This document shows positions 34,847-44,264 of a DNA stretch of 64,000 bases, piece by piece. The DNA comes from Lachnospiraceae bacterium. Lineage in GTDB: Bacteria > Bacillota > Clostridia > Lachnospirales > Lachnospiraceae. Made by a program: the position numbers and the translations under genes. Below the pieces are notes generated by a model. That model worked only from the letters and a program-made list of their open reading frames with translations. It searched no databases and had not been told where the DNA came from. Location of the stretch: contig SVEM01000002.1 in the NCBI GenBank assembly GCA_015057375.1, positions 62,001 to 126,000 on the forward strand, in the 5' to 3' direction. The number at the start of each line of letters is the position of its first letter. Within the stretch, counting starts at the first letter, position 1.

Positions 34847-36727
34847 TTAATATACGCCCTCTAAGTCATAGTCTTCTAAATTGAAGTCCTCTAAATCGTA
34901 GTCTTCTAAATCGTAGTCTTCCATATCAAAATCTTCGTAATCATAATCCTCAAAATCATAGTCTTCCATGTCATAATCTTCCATATCATAGTCATATGAT
35001 GGATATAACATTGATTCAATAATGGCTATAAGATCTGAAGAAACTCCCAATCCTTCGAACTTTTTAATCAAAGCATCAGTGTCAATACCTTCTAACCATT
35101 TGTCAATCTCATCTTCGCTATAAACATTCGCTGTATCTGGCAATTCTATCGGTGATGCTGCTACTTCTTTTCCGCTGAATGTTAAGCCCACAAAGATTTC
35201 GTCTCCGCTGATAAGATTAATGGCCGTTTCCGCTGAATCTTTAGATGACACACAGTTGATTTCGAGTGCCAGATTTGCAATAGAAAGTACAGTTGCACCA
35301 TCATCAGCAATTCCCATAGCCTCAAGAATCTCAGAAGAAGGCTTTATACGAATATTTCCATTGAGGTAATCAGTATTTGTTTTGAAATCAGTTACAACTA
35401 CATCACAGAGTTTTTCCTCGTTGCTCTTAACAGAAAATTCTCCATTAACGGTATTTCCTTTTTCTGTTCCTGTACCGGCTACCGCTACCTCTGCAGCTTC
35501 TAATTCGAAAGCAAAATCTTTGCCGTCACTAACGAGCGCATAATATAAAATCTCTTCATTATCTACTACTATCTTACGACCAACAATCTCATGATTAGCA
35601 TCGACATAGTCAATCCATGAAACTGACGTATCATCTTCAGATGATGCCTCTTCAATATCATTAATAGCACCTTCAATAGAGTCAAGGAACACATCATAAG
35701 CTATACCCGCATCATCATTCATATTTTTCTTCTCAAGGTATGCTGCTATATCTTCAATATACTTTTTAAGTTCCTTGTCAGCCTTAGCCGCCTCAAGCAC
35801 AGCCTTTGCTATGTTTTTAGTATCTTCCTGCTCAATTTTAACTTCTAAGGTTGTGTATTTCTTCTCAATACCGGAAACTTCCAAAACATCTGATGATTTT
35901 TCGATTTCATCCATGTTTTCAAAAATAATCTTTATGTATTTGTCAAGAAGCTTATTAAGTTCTTTCTCTGATGGCAAAACCTCTTTAAACTCAGGGTCGG
36001 AATAAAGCTCTGTAATTCCGACATAATCTTCATCTTCTAAAATCCCTGTACCAGTCTTAAGATATTTATCGCTCATAGAAAGAAACGCCATGAAGGTTTC
36101 ACCTGATTCCAAATTCATGATCATATCCATGTCGACAAATGATTCCCCGTTAATATTTAAAGCGGCCGCTACCTTCTCAAGATTGTCCTTAAGATTTACG
36201 TTCATATCAAGAGTAACGGTGTTAAGCCACGAAAAATCCGAAGAAGGATCCAGTGTGCTCTCAAGTAATGAAAGTGCACTGTCGCCAACATTTAACTTAA
36301 CAGACGTTTCAGCGGCGGCATCTAACTTTAAGCTATCAACAACAGTTCCATAGTATTCAGAAACTTCATCAGTCACAGAACCAAAAGCTTTACTTTCAAC
36401 ATACATAAAATACTTATCATTTGAACCGAAAGACTTAAGGAAGAAACCTTGTACCGTTTCAAAATTAGAAGCTACAGTTACAACCGCTATTAAAACAACC
36501 GCTACAACAGCAGCTATAATTGCCGCTAATTTTTTCTTAGGTTTTTTAACAGGAACATCAACCTGCGGTTCCGCAAAATTAGGTTGTGCTATATTTTCAT
36601 CAACAACAGGTCCTTCTGCCTGAGAGTTTTCAACAGGTTTGCCACACTCAGCACAGAACACAGAATTTTCTTCAATTTCTTTTCCGCAAAATTTACATAA
36701 CATTTCCACATACCAGCAGCAAAACAC
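34847..36727 (-). CDS. Zinc-ribbon membrane protein with acidic YDxED repeat tail
   Basis: 626 residues. A GTG start at 36727 has GAAAGG 8 bases upstream; an in-frame ATG at 36703 has no good SD. Order: zinc ribbon CKFCGKEI...FCAECGK (about 10-35), a Lys/Pro linker, one membrane helix (about 68-90), a large extracellular domain (about 95-570) rich in Asp, Glu, Ser and Val, and a 47-residue tail of nine [YF]DxED pentads. I do not recognise the family beyond the zinc_ribbon_2/membrane layout common in Clostridia. It precedes the ABC-2 exporter on the same strand; any link is inference. Confidence 0.72.
   Translation of the reverse strand: MFCCWYVEMLCKFCGKEIEENSVFCAECGKPVENSQAEGPVVDENIAQPNFAEPQVDVPVKKPKKKLAAIIAAVVAVVLIAVVTVASNFETVQGFFLKSFGSNDKYFMYVESKAFGSVTDEVSEYYGTVVDSLKLDAAAETSVKLNVGDSALSLLESTLDPSSDFSWLNTVTLDMNVNLKDNLEKVAAALNINGESFVDMDMIMNLESGETFMAFLSMSDKYLKTGTGILEDEDYVGITELYSDPEFKEVLPSEKELNKLLDKYIKIIFENMDEIEKSSDVLEVSGIEKKYTTLEVKIEQEDTKNIAKAVLEAAKADKELKKYIEDIAAYLEKKNMNDDAGIAYDVFLDSIEGAINDIEEASSEDDTSVSWIDYVDANHEIVGRKIVVDNEEILYYALVSDGKDFAFELEAAEVAVAGTGTEKGNTVNGEFSVKSNEEKLCDVVVTDFKTNTDYLNGNIRIKPSSEILEAMGIADDGATVLSIANLALEINCVSSKDSAETAINLISGDEIFVGLTFSGKEVAASPIELPDTANVYSEDEIDKWLEGIDTDALIKKFEGLGVSSDLIAIIESMLYPSYDYDMEDYDMEDYDFEDYDYEDFDMEDYDLEDYDLEDFNLEDYDLEGVY
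34858..34998 (-). repeat. 15-bp tandem repeat encoding [YF]DxED
   Basis: About nine degenerate copies of a 15-base unit (for example GATTATGATATGGAA on the coding strand) at the 3' end of the gene. The unit equals five codons, so changes in copy number would keep the frame. Confidence 0.85.
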
Positions 36728-36759
36728 TGCCTTTTCCTTTCTTTTTTTAGTTAATTATA

Positions 36760-37692
36760 TCATGCGCGTTTTGAAAAGACAACATTCCAATAATCCCTGC
36801 CAAATGCCACCCATTCTGCCAAAACACAAACGGGAATTGCTACAAAAATATCTACTACAGAATGCTGCTTAACAAATGCCACAGATACACACACAAGGAT
36901 ACAAAATACCGTAATAAAAACCTTACACCTTTTGGATGCCATTCGTTCCTTTAACCACACAGAAGCAATTCCTACGGAATATGCCACATGAAGAGACGGA
37001 CATACATTTGTGCTTGTATCAGCCGTATATATCAATCCCATAATATCTGTAAAAATGTTCTCCCTTACAAACATGTACGGTCGCAAATCCTGTCGATTCG
37101 GAAATACGATATAGATTACCATGGCTGTAATTTGAGTAACAATAATAAATTTCATTAACCTTTTGAAATTATCCGGATTATATAAAGCAAAATATATCAG
37201 CGAAACAACAATTAATATGTACCATCCCACATACGGAATTACGAAATATTCACAAAAAGGAACAATATCATCTAATACACAATGAACCGGAACACATCGC
37301 TCCCGAGGAATCAAATTTTCTGTTAGAAAATACAAGATAAAATATCCTACCCATCCCAACAGATACAACAGATGATTAAACTCCGGCTGATTAATTTTTG
37401 AAAGTCTAAAGGTGCGATAGTCGACTACCGGTTTTCTCCATTTTTCTTTCGGAATCTCCGGCACCTTATCCGTTTCCTTATTAGTTAAATAATATTTCTT
37501 TGGAATATTTCTATACGGCACTACAGTGTGTTCCGGCAATGCTCTTGCCATTTCCGTAATCATCTCAGACAAACAGGTACAAATCCGTTTTCTTTCCTCT
37601 TCAATTGGCTTCTGACTATCAAAAACAATACCTTTTCCAAAATACATTTTTCTCATCTTTCTCAGGGAAAATAACAATATTAGCACCCTCAT
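36760..37692 (-). CDS. PAP2-family membrane phosphatase joined to a PlsC C-terminal fragment
   Basis: Frame of 310 residues. Residues about 16-65 (KMYFGKGIVFDSQKPIEEER, then HTVVPYRNIPKK) read as the C-terminal end of a clostridial PlsC. Residues about 85-310 carry six membrane helices and the PAP2 motifs NVCPSLHVAYS and VKQHSVVDIF, with both His and the Asp present. PAP2 enzymes of this aureobasidin-like branch remove phosphate from lipid phosphates or transfer head groups. No good SD precedes the possible starts near 37644-37692, so expression may depend on the disrupted upstream frame. Either an ancient PlsC-PAP2 fusion broken in its first half, or two genes joined by decay. Confidence 0.6.
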   Translation of the reverse strand: MRVLILLFSLRKMRKMYFGKGIVFDSQKPIEEERKRICTCLSEMITEMARALPEHTVVPYRNIPKKYYLTNKETDKVPEIPKEKWRKPVVDYRTFRLSKINQPEFNHLLYLLGWVGYFILYFLTENLIPRERCVPVHCVLDDIVPFCEYFVIPYVGWYILIVVSLIYFALYNPDNFKRLMKFIIVTQITAMVIYIVFPNRQDLRPYMFVRENIFTDIMGLIYTADTSTNVCPSLHVAYSVGIASVWLKERMASKRCKVFITVFCILVCVSVAFVKQHSVVDIFVAIPVCVLAEWVAFGRDYWNVVFSKRA

Positions 37693-38092
37693 TTAACTTT
37701 TGAATTGTACTTTTAAACGTTGCCATAATCCGCATATCCCTATATACCGGAATTGTACGGGCATTATTAAAAATAAGTTCTGCAAGAGGTGCAATTATAT
37801 GAGATAAAATCCTGTAAAACGGATGTGACCATTTCGGCTTCTGTGCCCAAAAATCATTAAAAGCATATTCCGGCACTTCTTTTCGGTTCATCATCTGACC
37901 GGCACACCAGGTATAACAATTCTCGGGAAGAAAAAAATCTCCTGCTATAGGTCCATTCATCTGAGTATGGTTACCTACAATAACCGCATTGTTTTCCGGC
38001 AAATTTTCCTGACCGACAACTTCTATTTTCCCATAACATATCCTTACAATTTCTTTAAGAATACGAAATAACAATGTAGGTTTTTTCTGCAT
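37619..38092 (-). pseudogene. PlsC-like acyltransferase, truncated by internal deletion and frameshift
   Basis: 157 residues. The start of a glycerol-phosphate acyltransferase is clear: VGNHTQMNGPIAG (the subfamily keeps the His but has no Asp at the HX4D end), WCAGQMM, AQKPKW and NIVIFPE. The frame then runs KDEKNVFWKRYCF and stops. In relatives about 50 residues (a QDRF...LYYKRTGKELSFVPMY-like stretch) separate FPE from MYFGKP. Here the two are adjacent and in different frames, so the middle is deleted. Short GAGAAA repeats flank the junction. Family details are recalled, not searched. Confidence 0.7.
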
Positions 38093-38137
38093 CTTTCTTT
38101 CGCCTCTTTGCTAATCAATTTACATTCACTATCCTGG

Positions 38138-38998
38138 CTATTCTTTGCCTGCTATAAATAAGACTCCCAATGTTCCCGGTCCGCAATGGCTGGTTATTAC
38201 ACTTCCTGCTCTTGTAATAAGTATTTCTTCAAACCAGCCCATTTCCTCAAGCTGATTCCTAACCATATCGATAATACTTTGCTCGCAACCTGAATGTGTA
38301 ATAAACACTCTTTCTTTATTCGCAGTTTTTAATTCATTTTTCAGATCTTCAACATACTCTCTGATGACCTTATCCATTTTCCCACGATACTTCTTACCCG
38401 GCTGCATTTTCCCGTCTACAACAGATATATACGGATGCAGCTTTAATGTACTTCCGGCAAACGCTGCCACTCCACTACAGCGGCCTCCTCTGTATAAATA
38501 AGTTAAGGTATCTACTACAAAACTTGCTCTCACAAATGGCTGCAACGATAAAATATGTTCTTTAATCTCCTGTGCTGTCTTTCCCTGCTCAGCAAGAATT
38601 GCGGCCTCGATTATTTGCAATCCAATTCCTGTTGATAAATTTCGGGAATCTATCACAAAAACCCTCTCCTCTGCCTCTAATTCATTTGCGGCCATCCTCA
38701 TCACGCTTGCACAAGAGGACATATCTTCAGAAATACAGAAGCAAATTACTTCTTTATGTGTTAAAAGTTGCTTTTCCAAACATTCTTTTGCTTCAAATGG
38801 CGATAATGCAGATGTCTTTGGCGTCGCCTTATTTGCATCCGACCATTCATAAATTTGCTCCGGAGTTATATTGACTCCGTCTGAATATTCATCCTCTCCC
38901 AAATGAATATGCAAAGGAAATGTTGTTATTTTATACTTTTCCAATAACTCTGCAGATAAATCACAGGTACTGTCTGAAATGATTGCTACCGTTCTCAT
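38138..38998 (-). CDS. DegV-family fatty-acid-binding protein
   Basis: 286 residues from MRTVAIISDSTCDLSAELLEKY (ATG 38998, GAGAGGAT SD); the ORF-track start is 11 codons upstream. SDSTCDL, TSALSPFEAKE, STGIGLQIIEAA and THSGCEQ are family motifs of the two-domain EDD/DegV fold. Relatives (FakB) bind fatty acids for phosphorylation by FakA. No fakA is next to it here. It lies downstream of the damaged PlsC/PAP2 locus on the same strand order, suggesting a lipid neighbourhood. Confidence 0.92.
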   Translation of the reverse strand: MRTVAIISDSTCDLSAELLEKYKITTFPLHIHLGEDEYSDGVNITPEQIYEWSDANKATPKTSALSPFEAKECLEKQLLTHKEVICFCISEDMSSCASVMRMAANELEAEERVFVIDSRNLSTGIGLQIIEAAILAEQGKTAQEIKEHILSLQPFVRASFVVDTLTYLYRGGRCSGVAAFAGSTLKLHPYISVVDGKMQPGKKYRGKMDKVIREYVEDLKNELKTANKERVFITHSGCEQSIIDMVRNQLEEMGWFEEILITRAGSVITSHCGPGTLGVLFIAGKE

Positions 38999-39062
38999 AT
39001 TATATCCTCTCTCGTTCATCTTTTTATACATGAAGCAACCTTAAGTGTTTTCTCAGAATTTC

Positions 39063-40025
39063 CTACAAAATCAACGGGCTTATCTGTATATTAAACTCCT
39101 CTGCCCATAATTTGTACTGTGTTTCGAATACAGTTCTTTGTGACTGTGAAATTATTTCTTCTTTCTTCTGTGCGGTAAGGCTCTCCTCGTTTTCATTTAC
39201 ACAGTAAATAACGTAACATCCGGTCCCGGTTGTTAAAACGCCGCTCATTTCTCCTGTATGAAGTGAAAGAGCCGTCTCCGCAAATGCTACATTTTCATAG
39301 TCGCGGCCAATAATCATTTCGCAGCTTTCCGCATCAGTATTTGCTCTTGCAACAGAAAGAAAATCTCCGCTTTTTACCGCTTTCTGTCTAAGCTTCTCAG
39401 CCTTATCAATATCTCCTGATGCAATGTAGAGATACTGGATGCTTGTCTGTCTTACATCTTCATCGCTTATATTGGTATCTACTGCACCGATACAAGCATT
39501 GTATACTCTCTCGGCAATTTCATTTTCCATATATACATTTGCTAACGAATCGATGGTAAGCTTATATTCCTGCTTATCCTCCTCTGATGCGCTCTGATAT
39601 ATGGTCTCGACATATTTTCTGATGTCTTCTTTTTCATCTGTTCCCAGCGAAATGCCGTAATTTTCAGCCTTGCAGGAAATAATTTTAAGCTCTGAAATAA
39701 GACTTATCGCCTGTTCTTTTGCCACGTCCTTAAAGCTTCTGTTTTCCGAAAGGGTATAGTTCCATATGTCACCGCCGATGGAATTCTGATACTTTGTCTT
39801 AAGAATGTACATGTAAACAAGATATTCCGCATAAGTTGCAGTCTGCTCTCCAACGGCCACAACAACTGAGTCCGCAGAAAGCTCCTTCTCCTCTACGGCA
39901 GCAGCGTCCTTTGCATCTTCATTTTCGGAAGTTATCACTATATTGTTATTATCCTTCTTGCAGCCGGCAAGTGTAGCGGTGATAAATACACATATCATTG
40001 CCATGCACATTATTTTCTTAAACAT
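39063..40025 (-). CDS. PrsA/SurA-like lipoprotein, parvulin fold
   Basis: 320 residues. Lipoprotein signal peptide with lipobox TLAGC (Cys22), an Asn/Asp/Glu-rich linker, a helical SurA-N-like region (about 55-190) and a weak parvulin-like C-terminal domain (about 195-290). The peptidyl-prolyl isomerase catalytic residues are not clearly conserved, so it may be a chaperone only. It starts directly after the mfd stop (GAGGAG SD), an arrangement seen in other Lachnospiraceae as I recall. Confidence 0.72.
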   Translation of the reverse strand: MFKKIMCMAMICVFITATLAGCKKDNNNIVITSENEDAKDAAAVEEKELSADSVVVAVGEQTATYAEYLVYMYILKTKYQNSIGGDIWNYTLSENRSFKDVAKEQAISLISELKIISCKAENYGISLGTDEKEDIRKYVETIYQSASEEDKQEYKLTIDSLANVYMENEIAERVYNACIGAVDTNISDEDVRQTSIQYLYIASGDIDKAEKLRQKAVKSGDFLSVARANTDAESCEMIIGRDYENVAFAETALSLHTGEMSGVLTTGTGCYVIYCVNENEESLTAQKKEEIISQSQRTVFETQYKLWAEEFNIQISPLIL

Positions 40026-43000
40026 CTATTGCTCCTCCTCAATAATCAGCTGCTTCATAGCCTCAAGCAACTCCCTTATTCGCTCAAACAAATTCTCAGA
40101 ATCAGCAAGCCTGTATACAAACTTCGGTTTTCCTTCCTTAACAAATGTCATTCTCTTGCCGAATTCTGCAAGGAATGCAGGAATTTTTGTAATGTCAAAC
40201 GGCGCATTTTCATACAGCATAAATGTAATGATATCTTTCGGTTTCTTGTCTCTGAGACTTGACTTGTCTTTTCTGTGCGAAACCTGTGTTACATAAACCT
40301 CATGCGCCATATGCTTAATTAGCGCAATCTCCATAAGGTTATGCACCGCGTCAGGAAAATGTCCGAATCTGTCCACAAGCTCATCCTTGCAGTCCGACAT
40401 CTCGTCCATCGTTTCTATGTCAGATATTCGTTTATACATCTCAAGCTTATGAAATTCACTTTTAATGTATGAAGTCGGAATGTACGCATCCACTTCCATC
40501 TCAACTGTTGTATCATAAGTCAGAATATTTTCTTTCTTCTCACCTTTAAGTGCAAGCACCGCCTCATTTAACATCTTACAGTACAAATCATATCCCACTG
40601 CTTCGATGTGTCCGTGCTGTTCAGCGCCTAAGATATTTCCGGCACCTCTTATCTCAAGATCCCGCATTGCAATCTTAAATCCGCTGCCAAGGTCGGTAAA
40701 TTCTTTTATTGCAGACAATCTTTTCTCTGCATCCTCTTTGAGCATCTTGTCCCTTTTATACATAAGAAATGCATATGCCGTACGATTAGACCTTCCGACA
40801 CGGCCTCTCAACTGGTAAAGCTGTGACAGTCCCATGCGGTCTGCTTCATCAATAATTATTGTATTCACATTTGAAATATCAAGTCCCGTCTCGATAATCG
40901 TTGTCGAAACAAGCACATCTATATCTCCGTGTATAAAATCAAACATGATGCCCTCAAGCACACGCTCGCTCATCTGTCCATGTGCAAATGTAACGTTTGC
41001 TTCAGGCACAAGCTTTGCAACCATATTTGTTATTACATCAATGTTATTTACACGGTTATAAACGTAATATACCTGTCCGCCTCTCGCAAGCTCTCTTGTA
41101 ATCGCCTCTCTTATTATCTCATCATTGTGCTCCATAACAAATGTCTGCACAGGCAGTCTGTCCATCGGCGGCTCTTCAAGTATGCTCATATCGCGGATGC
41201 CAACAAGGCTCATATGCAAGGTTCTCGGTATCGGCGTTGCAGACAATGTCAGCACGTCAATATCTTCCTTCATCTTCTTAATCTTTTCCTTATGAGACAC
41301 ACCAAAACGCTGTTCCTCGTCTATAATCAAAAGCCCCAGATCCCTAAACTCCACATCCTTTGAAAGCAGACGATGCGTTCCGATAACAATATCCATATTG
41401 CCCTTTTTAAGTGCCTGAAGAGTCTTCTTAACCTGAGCAGGCGTACGGAATCTCGAAAGCATCTCAATATTAATCGGAAAATCCTTCATTCTCTGTACAA
41501 ATGTATTGTAATGCTGCTGGGCAAGTATAGTTGTCGGCACAAGATACGCAACCTGTTTCCCGTCAGACACAGCTTTAAAAGCTGCTCTTATTGCAACCTC
41601 TGTTTTACCGTAACCGACATCTCCGCAAATAAGTCTGTCCATAATGCGGTTGCTTTCCATATCACGTTTTGTATCTTCTATTGCACTTAACTGGTCTTCT
41701 GTCTCTTCATATGGAAACAGCTCCTCAAACTCTGTCTGCCATACAGTATCTTCCCCATAACGGTAGCCTTTTTTCTCCTGTCTCTTTGCATACAAAGTAA
41801 CGAGTTCCTGCGCGATATCCTTTATCTCTGAACGCACTCTCGCCTTTGTATTATTCCATTCCGGCGAACCAAGCTTGTTAAGCTTCGGCTTTCTCTTGCC
41901 ATCCTCCGCTGAACCCGAATACTTCTGGAGTGCCGAAAGCCCTGTTGCCGGAATATACAGAACACCGTCCTTAGCATATTCTATAGTCAGGTAATCCTTG
42001 ATAATTCTGTCAACCTCAATCTTCTTTATACCACGGTAAATACCAAGTCCATGACTTTCATGTACAACATAATCACCAACCGCAAGCTCCGAAAAACTCT
42101 GGATGGCCTTGCCGTTATATCTTTTCTTTTTCTTTCTGACCTTTTTATCGCCAAAAATATCCGCTTCCGTAATAACGGCAAAACGAATCTGCGGATAGTA
42201 AAATCCTTTATGAACGGCACCGTATGCCGTCATTATCTCTCCCGGATTAAGCTCCCTGTTGCTGTCTTCGCTGTAAAATGCCTCTATACCATACCCTGCA
42301 AGATCCGATACAAGCCTTTTTGCCCTCGTACTTCCCGGTGCCAGAATAAGAATCCTATACCCATTCTTCTTCCATCTTTCAAGGTCCTTAACCATAATTT
42401 CAAATCGACCGTTATAAGACGCAACCGCCTGAACACTGAACGAATATACCTCTTCATACGCCATATGCTTCGGCCTTGTATCCATCGTTGACAGCATAAC
42501 AACATTACGGTTAGCAAGCTTTCCGTATATCTCTGCCGCCTTATAAATAACCTTCATCTGCCCCGGAATAATATATCCCTGTGAAAGCCTGCTCTTCATG
42601 CTTTCTTCAAACTCAAACTCTATTGCCTCACCATGCTCATAACTCATGTTTGGCTCATCTATAAAATAAACCGTCTCATCTGCCGGAAAATAATCATAAA
42701 ACGACTCTGTCTGATCATAAAAATAGTGCAAATAGCTTTCAAGCCCCGCCATACCCTTATAGTATTCAAGATTCTCCTTTAACTGATCAAATGTCTGCCA
42801 CAGCTTTGCCGCCGCCTGCATATTATGAGCCTTGCGAAACTTCTCATCATTTGCCTTAATCTCTTCTTCAATACGTGCAAGTCCGCGGGCTATTCTGTCT
42901 TCATCTGCCATGACCTCTGTTGCGGAATATAATGAAAAATCATGCACCTCTTCAATTGAGCGCTGACTCTCTACATCAAAGGAATGAATCGAACTTATCG

Positions 43001-43589
43001 TATCGCCCCACAGTTCAATTCTGTACGGGACCTCCTCAGTAAGCGGAAATATATCCACAATACCGCCACGGATTGCAAACTCTCCCGGCATATTTACCTG
43101 TGCGGCATATTCGTATCCAAGAGTATACAACTCATTTCTCAGATTATCAGTATCTATATCTTCATCTATAACAAACTCCATTATACTGTGCTGATAGGAA
43201 TTAAGCGGAACACAGTGTTCCATTCCGCAGTCGAGAGTTGTTATAATAACAGCCTCTTTCTGCTCTAAAATGTTTCTGATAACATTCATTCGCTCCTGTA
43301 CAATCGCACGGCCGTGAACATCAGCACTGTAAAAAATAATATCTTTTGAAGGATAGTAAAAAACAGGCACCTTATACAACTTCATATCGTCGTAAAGCTC
43401 CCTCGCCTTAATTTCACTATATGTTATTATCACCTTATATCTATATCCTTCTCCCAAACCATTTATAACATGGCACTTTTGCGTATCAACGCATCCGGAT
43501 ATATATAGAGGCGTCTTTTTTCTTTTAAGACTGACCCTTGCCTCTTCGAATTCAGCAAGTTCATGTAAGGGTTGTGTTAATGCCTTCAA
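40026..43589 (-). CDS. mfd: Transcription-repair coupling factor
   Basis: 1187 residues, a little longer than typical (about 1150). UvrB-homology start, RNA polymerase interaction domain ([21 protein letters not shown]), helicase with [16 protein letters not shown] (motif I), [11 protein letters not shown] (DEEQ motif II), [10 protein letters not shown], and the TRG region near the end. It removes stalled polymerase at lesions and recruits UvrA. The start is TTG 43589 with AAGGAAGAG close upstream; no in-frame ATG precedes LAEFEEARV. It is 41 bases after pth, and probably co-transcribed with it. Confidence 0.96.
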   Translation of the reverse strand: MKALTQPLHELAEFEEARVSLKRKKTPLYISGCVDTQKCHVINGLGEGYRYKVIITYSEIKARELYDDMKLYKVPVFYYPSKDIIFYSADVHGRAIVQERMNVIRNILEQKEAVIITTLDCGMEHCVPLNSYQHSIMEFVIDEDIDTDNLRNELYTLGYEYAAQVNMPGEFAIRGGIVDIFPLTEEVPYRIELWGDTISSIHSFDVESQRSIEEVHDFSLYSATEVMADEDRIARGLARIEEEIKANDEKFRKAHNMQAAAKLWQTFDQLKENLEYYKGMAGLESYLHYFYDQTESFYDYFPADETVYFIDEPNMSYEHGEAIEFEFEESMKSRLSQGYIIPGQMKVIYKAAEIYGKLANRNVVMLSTMDTRPKHMAYEEVYSFSVQAVASYNGRFEIMVKDLERWKKNGYRILILAPGSTRAKRLVSDLAGYGIEAFYSEDSNRELNPGEIMTAYGAVHKGFYYPQIRFAVITEADIFGDKKVRKKKKRYNGKAIQSFSELAVGDYVVHESHGLGIYRGIKKIEVDRIIKDYLTIEYAKDGVLYIPATGLSALQKYSGSAEDGKRKPKLNKLGSPEWNNTKARVRSEIKDIAQELVTLYAKRQEKKGYRYGEDTVWQTEFEELFPYEETEDQLSAIEDTKRDMESNRIMDRLICGDVGYGKTEVAIRAAFKAVSDGKQVAYLVPTTILAQQHYNTFVQRMKDFPINIEMLSRFRTPAQVKKTLQALKKGNMDIVIGTHRLLSKDVEFRDLGLLIIDEEQRFGVSHKEKIKKMKEDIDVLTLSATPIPRTLHMSLVGIRDMSILEEPPMDRLPVQTFVMEHNDEIIREAITRELARGGQVYYVYNRVNNIDVITNMVAKLVPEANVTFAHGQMSERVLEGIMFDFIHGDIDVLVSTTIIETGLDISNVNTIIIDEADRMGLSQLYQLRGRVGRSNRTAYAFLMYKRDKMLKEDAEKRLSAIKEFTDLGSGFKIAMRDLEIRGAGNILGAEQHGHIEAVGYDLYCKMLNEAVLALKGEKKENILTYDTTVEMEVDAYIPTSYIKSEFHKLEMYKRISDIETMDEMSDCKDELVDRFGHFPDAVHNLMEIALIKHMAHEVYVTQVSHRKDKSSLRDKKPKDIITFMLYENAPFDITKIPAFLAEFGKRMTFVKEGKPKFVYRLADSENLFERIRELLEAMKQLIIEEEQ

Positions 43590-43630
43590 CTCTTCCTTCT
43601 ACATCCTTCCTGTTCTGATAAATCTCTCTG

Positions 43631-44194
43631 TTAATTGTTATGTCTGTTCATGGCCTCTTCTATACCAAAACAAATAAAATCTTTACATGCCTCACACCCG
43701 ATTCCAAGCACGTCTCTCATTTTCTTATTGTCTTCATCATTAAATCTTGCCAGAACATGATCCGCAAGATCCCAACCTTCAGGCTTTGCTCCAACCCCGA
43801 CTTTCATTCTCGGAAATACATTTGTTCCAAGATGGGAAATAATGCTCTTTATTCCATTATGTCCACCGGCACTGCCTTTCTTACGAAGTCTCAATCTGCC
43901 TACATCCATACTTACATCATCATAGATTATAAGAAGCTCTTCCTCCGGATTAATCTTATAATAATTTACGAGTGCTCCTACACTTTCTCCGCTCAGATTC
44001 ATATAAGTTTGCGGCATGGCAAGAAGGACCTTCTGTCCCGCAATAAATCCTTTTGCACACAATGCCTTATGTTCTTTTATATTAAATGACATATTGTAAT
44101 CATCTGCTATTCTTGTCACTACATTAAATCCGATATTATGTCTTGTCCCTGCATACTCTCGTCCGGGATTTCCAAGTCCAACTATAATATACAT
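43631..44194 (-). CDS. pth: Peptidyl-tRNA hydrolase
   Basis: 187 residues from MYIIVGLGNPGREYAGTRHNIGF (ATG 44194, GGAGGAG SD); the ORF-track TTG is inside the SD region. His20-like catalytic residue in TRHNIGF, PQTYMNLSG, YDDVSMDVG and KGSAGGHNGIKSI are all present. It rescues tRNA from dropped-off peptides. Pth next to mfd is a classical Firmicute order. Confidence 0.96.
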   Translation of the reverse strand: MYIIVGLGNPGREYAGTRHNIGFNVVTRIADDYNMSFNIKEHKALCAKGFIAGQKVLLAMPQTYMNLSGESVGALVNYYKINPEEELLIIYDDVSMDVGRLRLRKKGSAGGHNGIKSIISHLGTNVFPRMKVGVGAKPEGWDLADHVLARFNDEDNKKMRDVLGIGCEACKDFICFGIEEAMNRHNN

Positions 44195-44209
44195 ATTCTC
44201 CTCCAAAAT

Positions 44210-44242
44210 AAAAGACTACAATTAAAAACATTGTAGTCTTTT
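44210..44242 (-). terminator. Terminator of the first GH43 gene
   Basis: AAAAGACTACAAT (44210-44222) pairs perfectly with ATTGTAGTCTTTT (44230-44242), 7-base loop. On the minus strand the stem is followed by TTTTATTTT. It lies between the GH43 gene and the pth SD, so it also marks the end of the leader for pth. Confidence 0.88.
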
Positions 44243-44264
44243 ACATTTGCAAAGTCAATTATTC

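Noticed and set aside
34858-34998. Tandem 15-bp array as a CRISPR or minisatellite
   Set aside because: It is coding, in frame and without spacers; recorded as a coding repeat.
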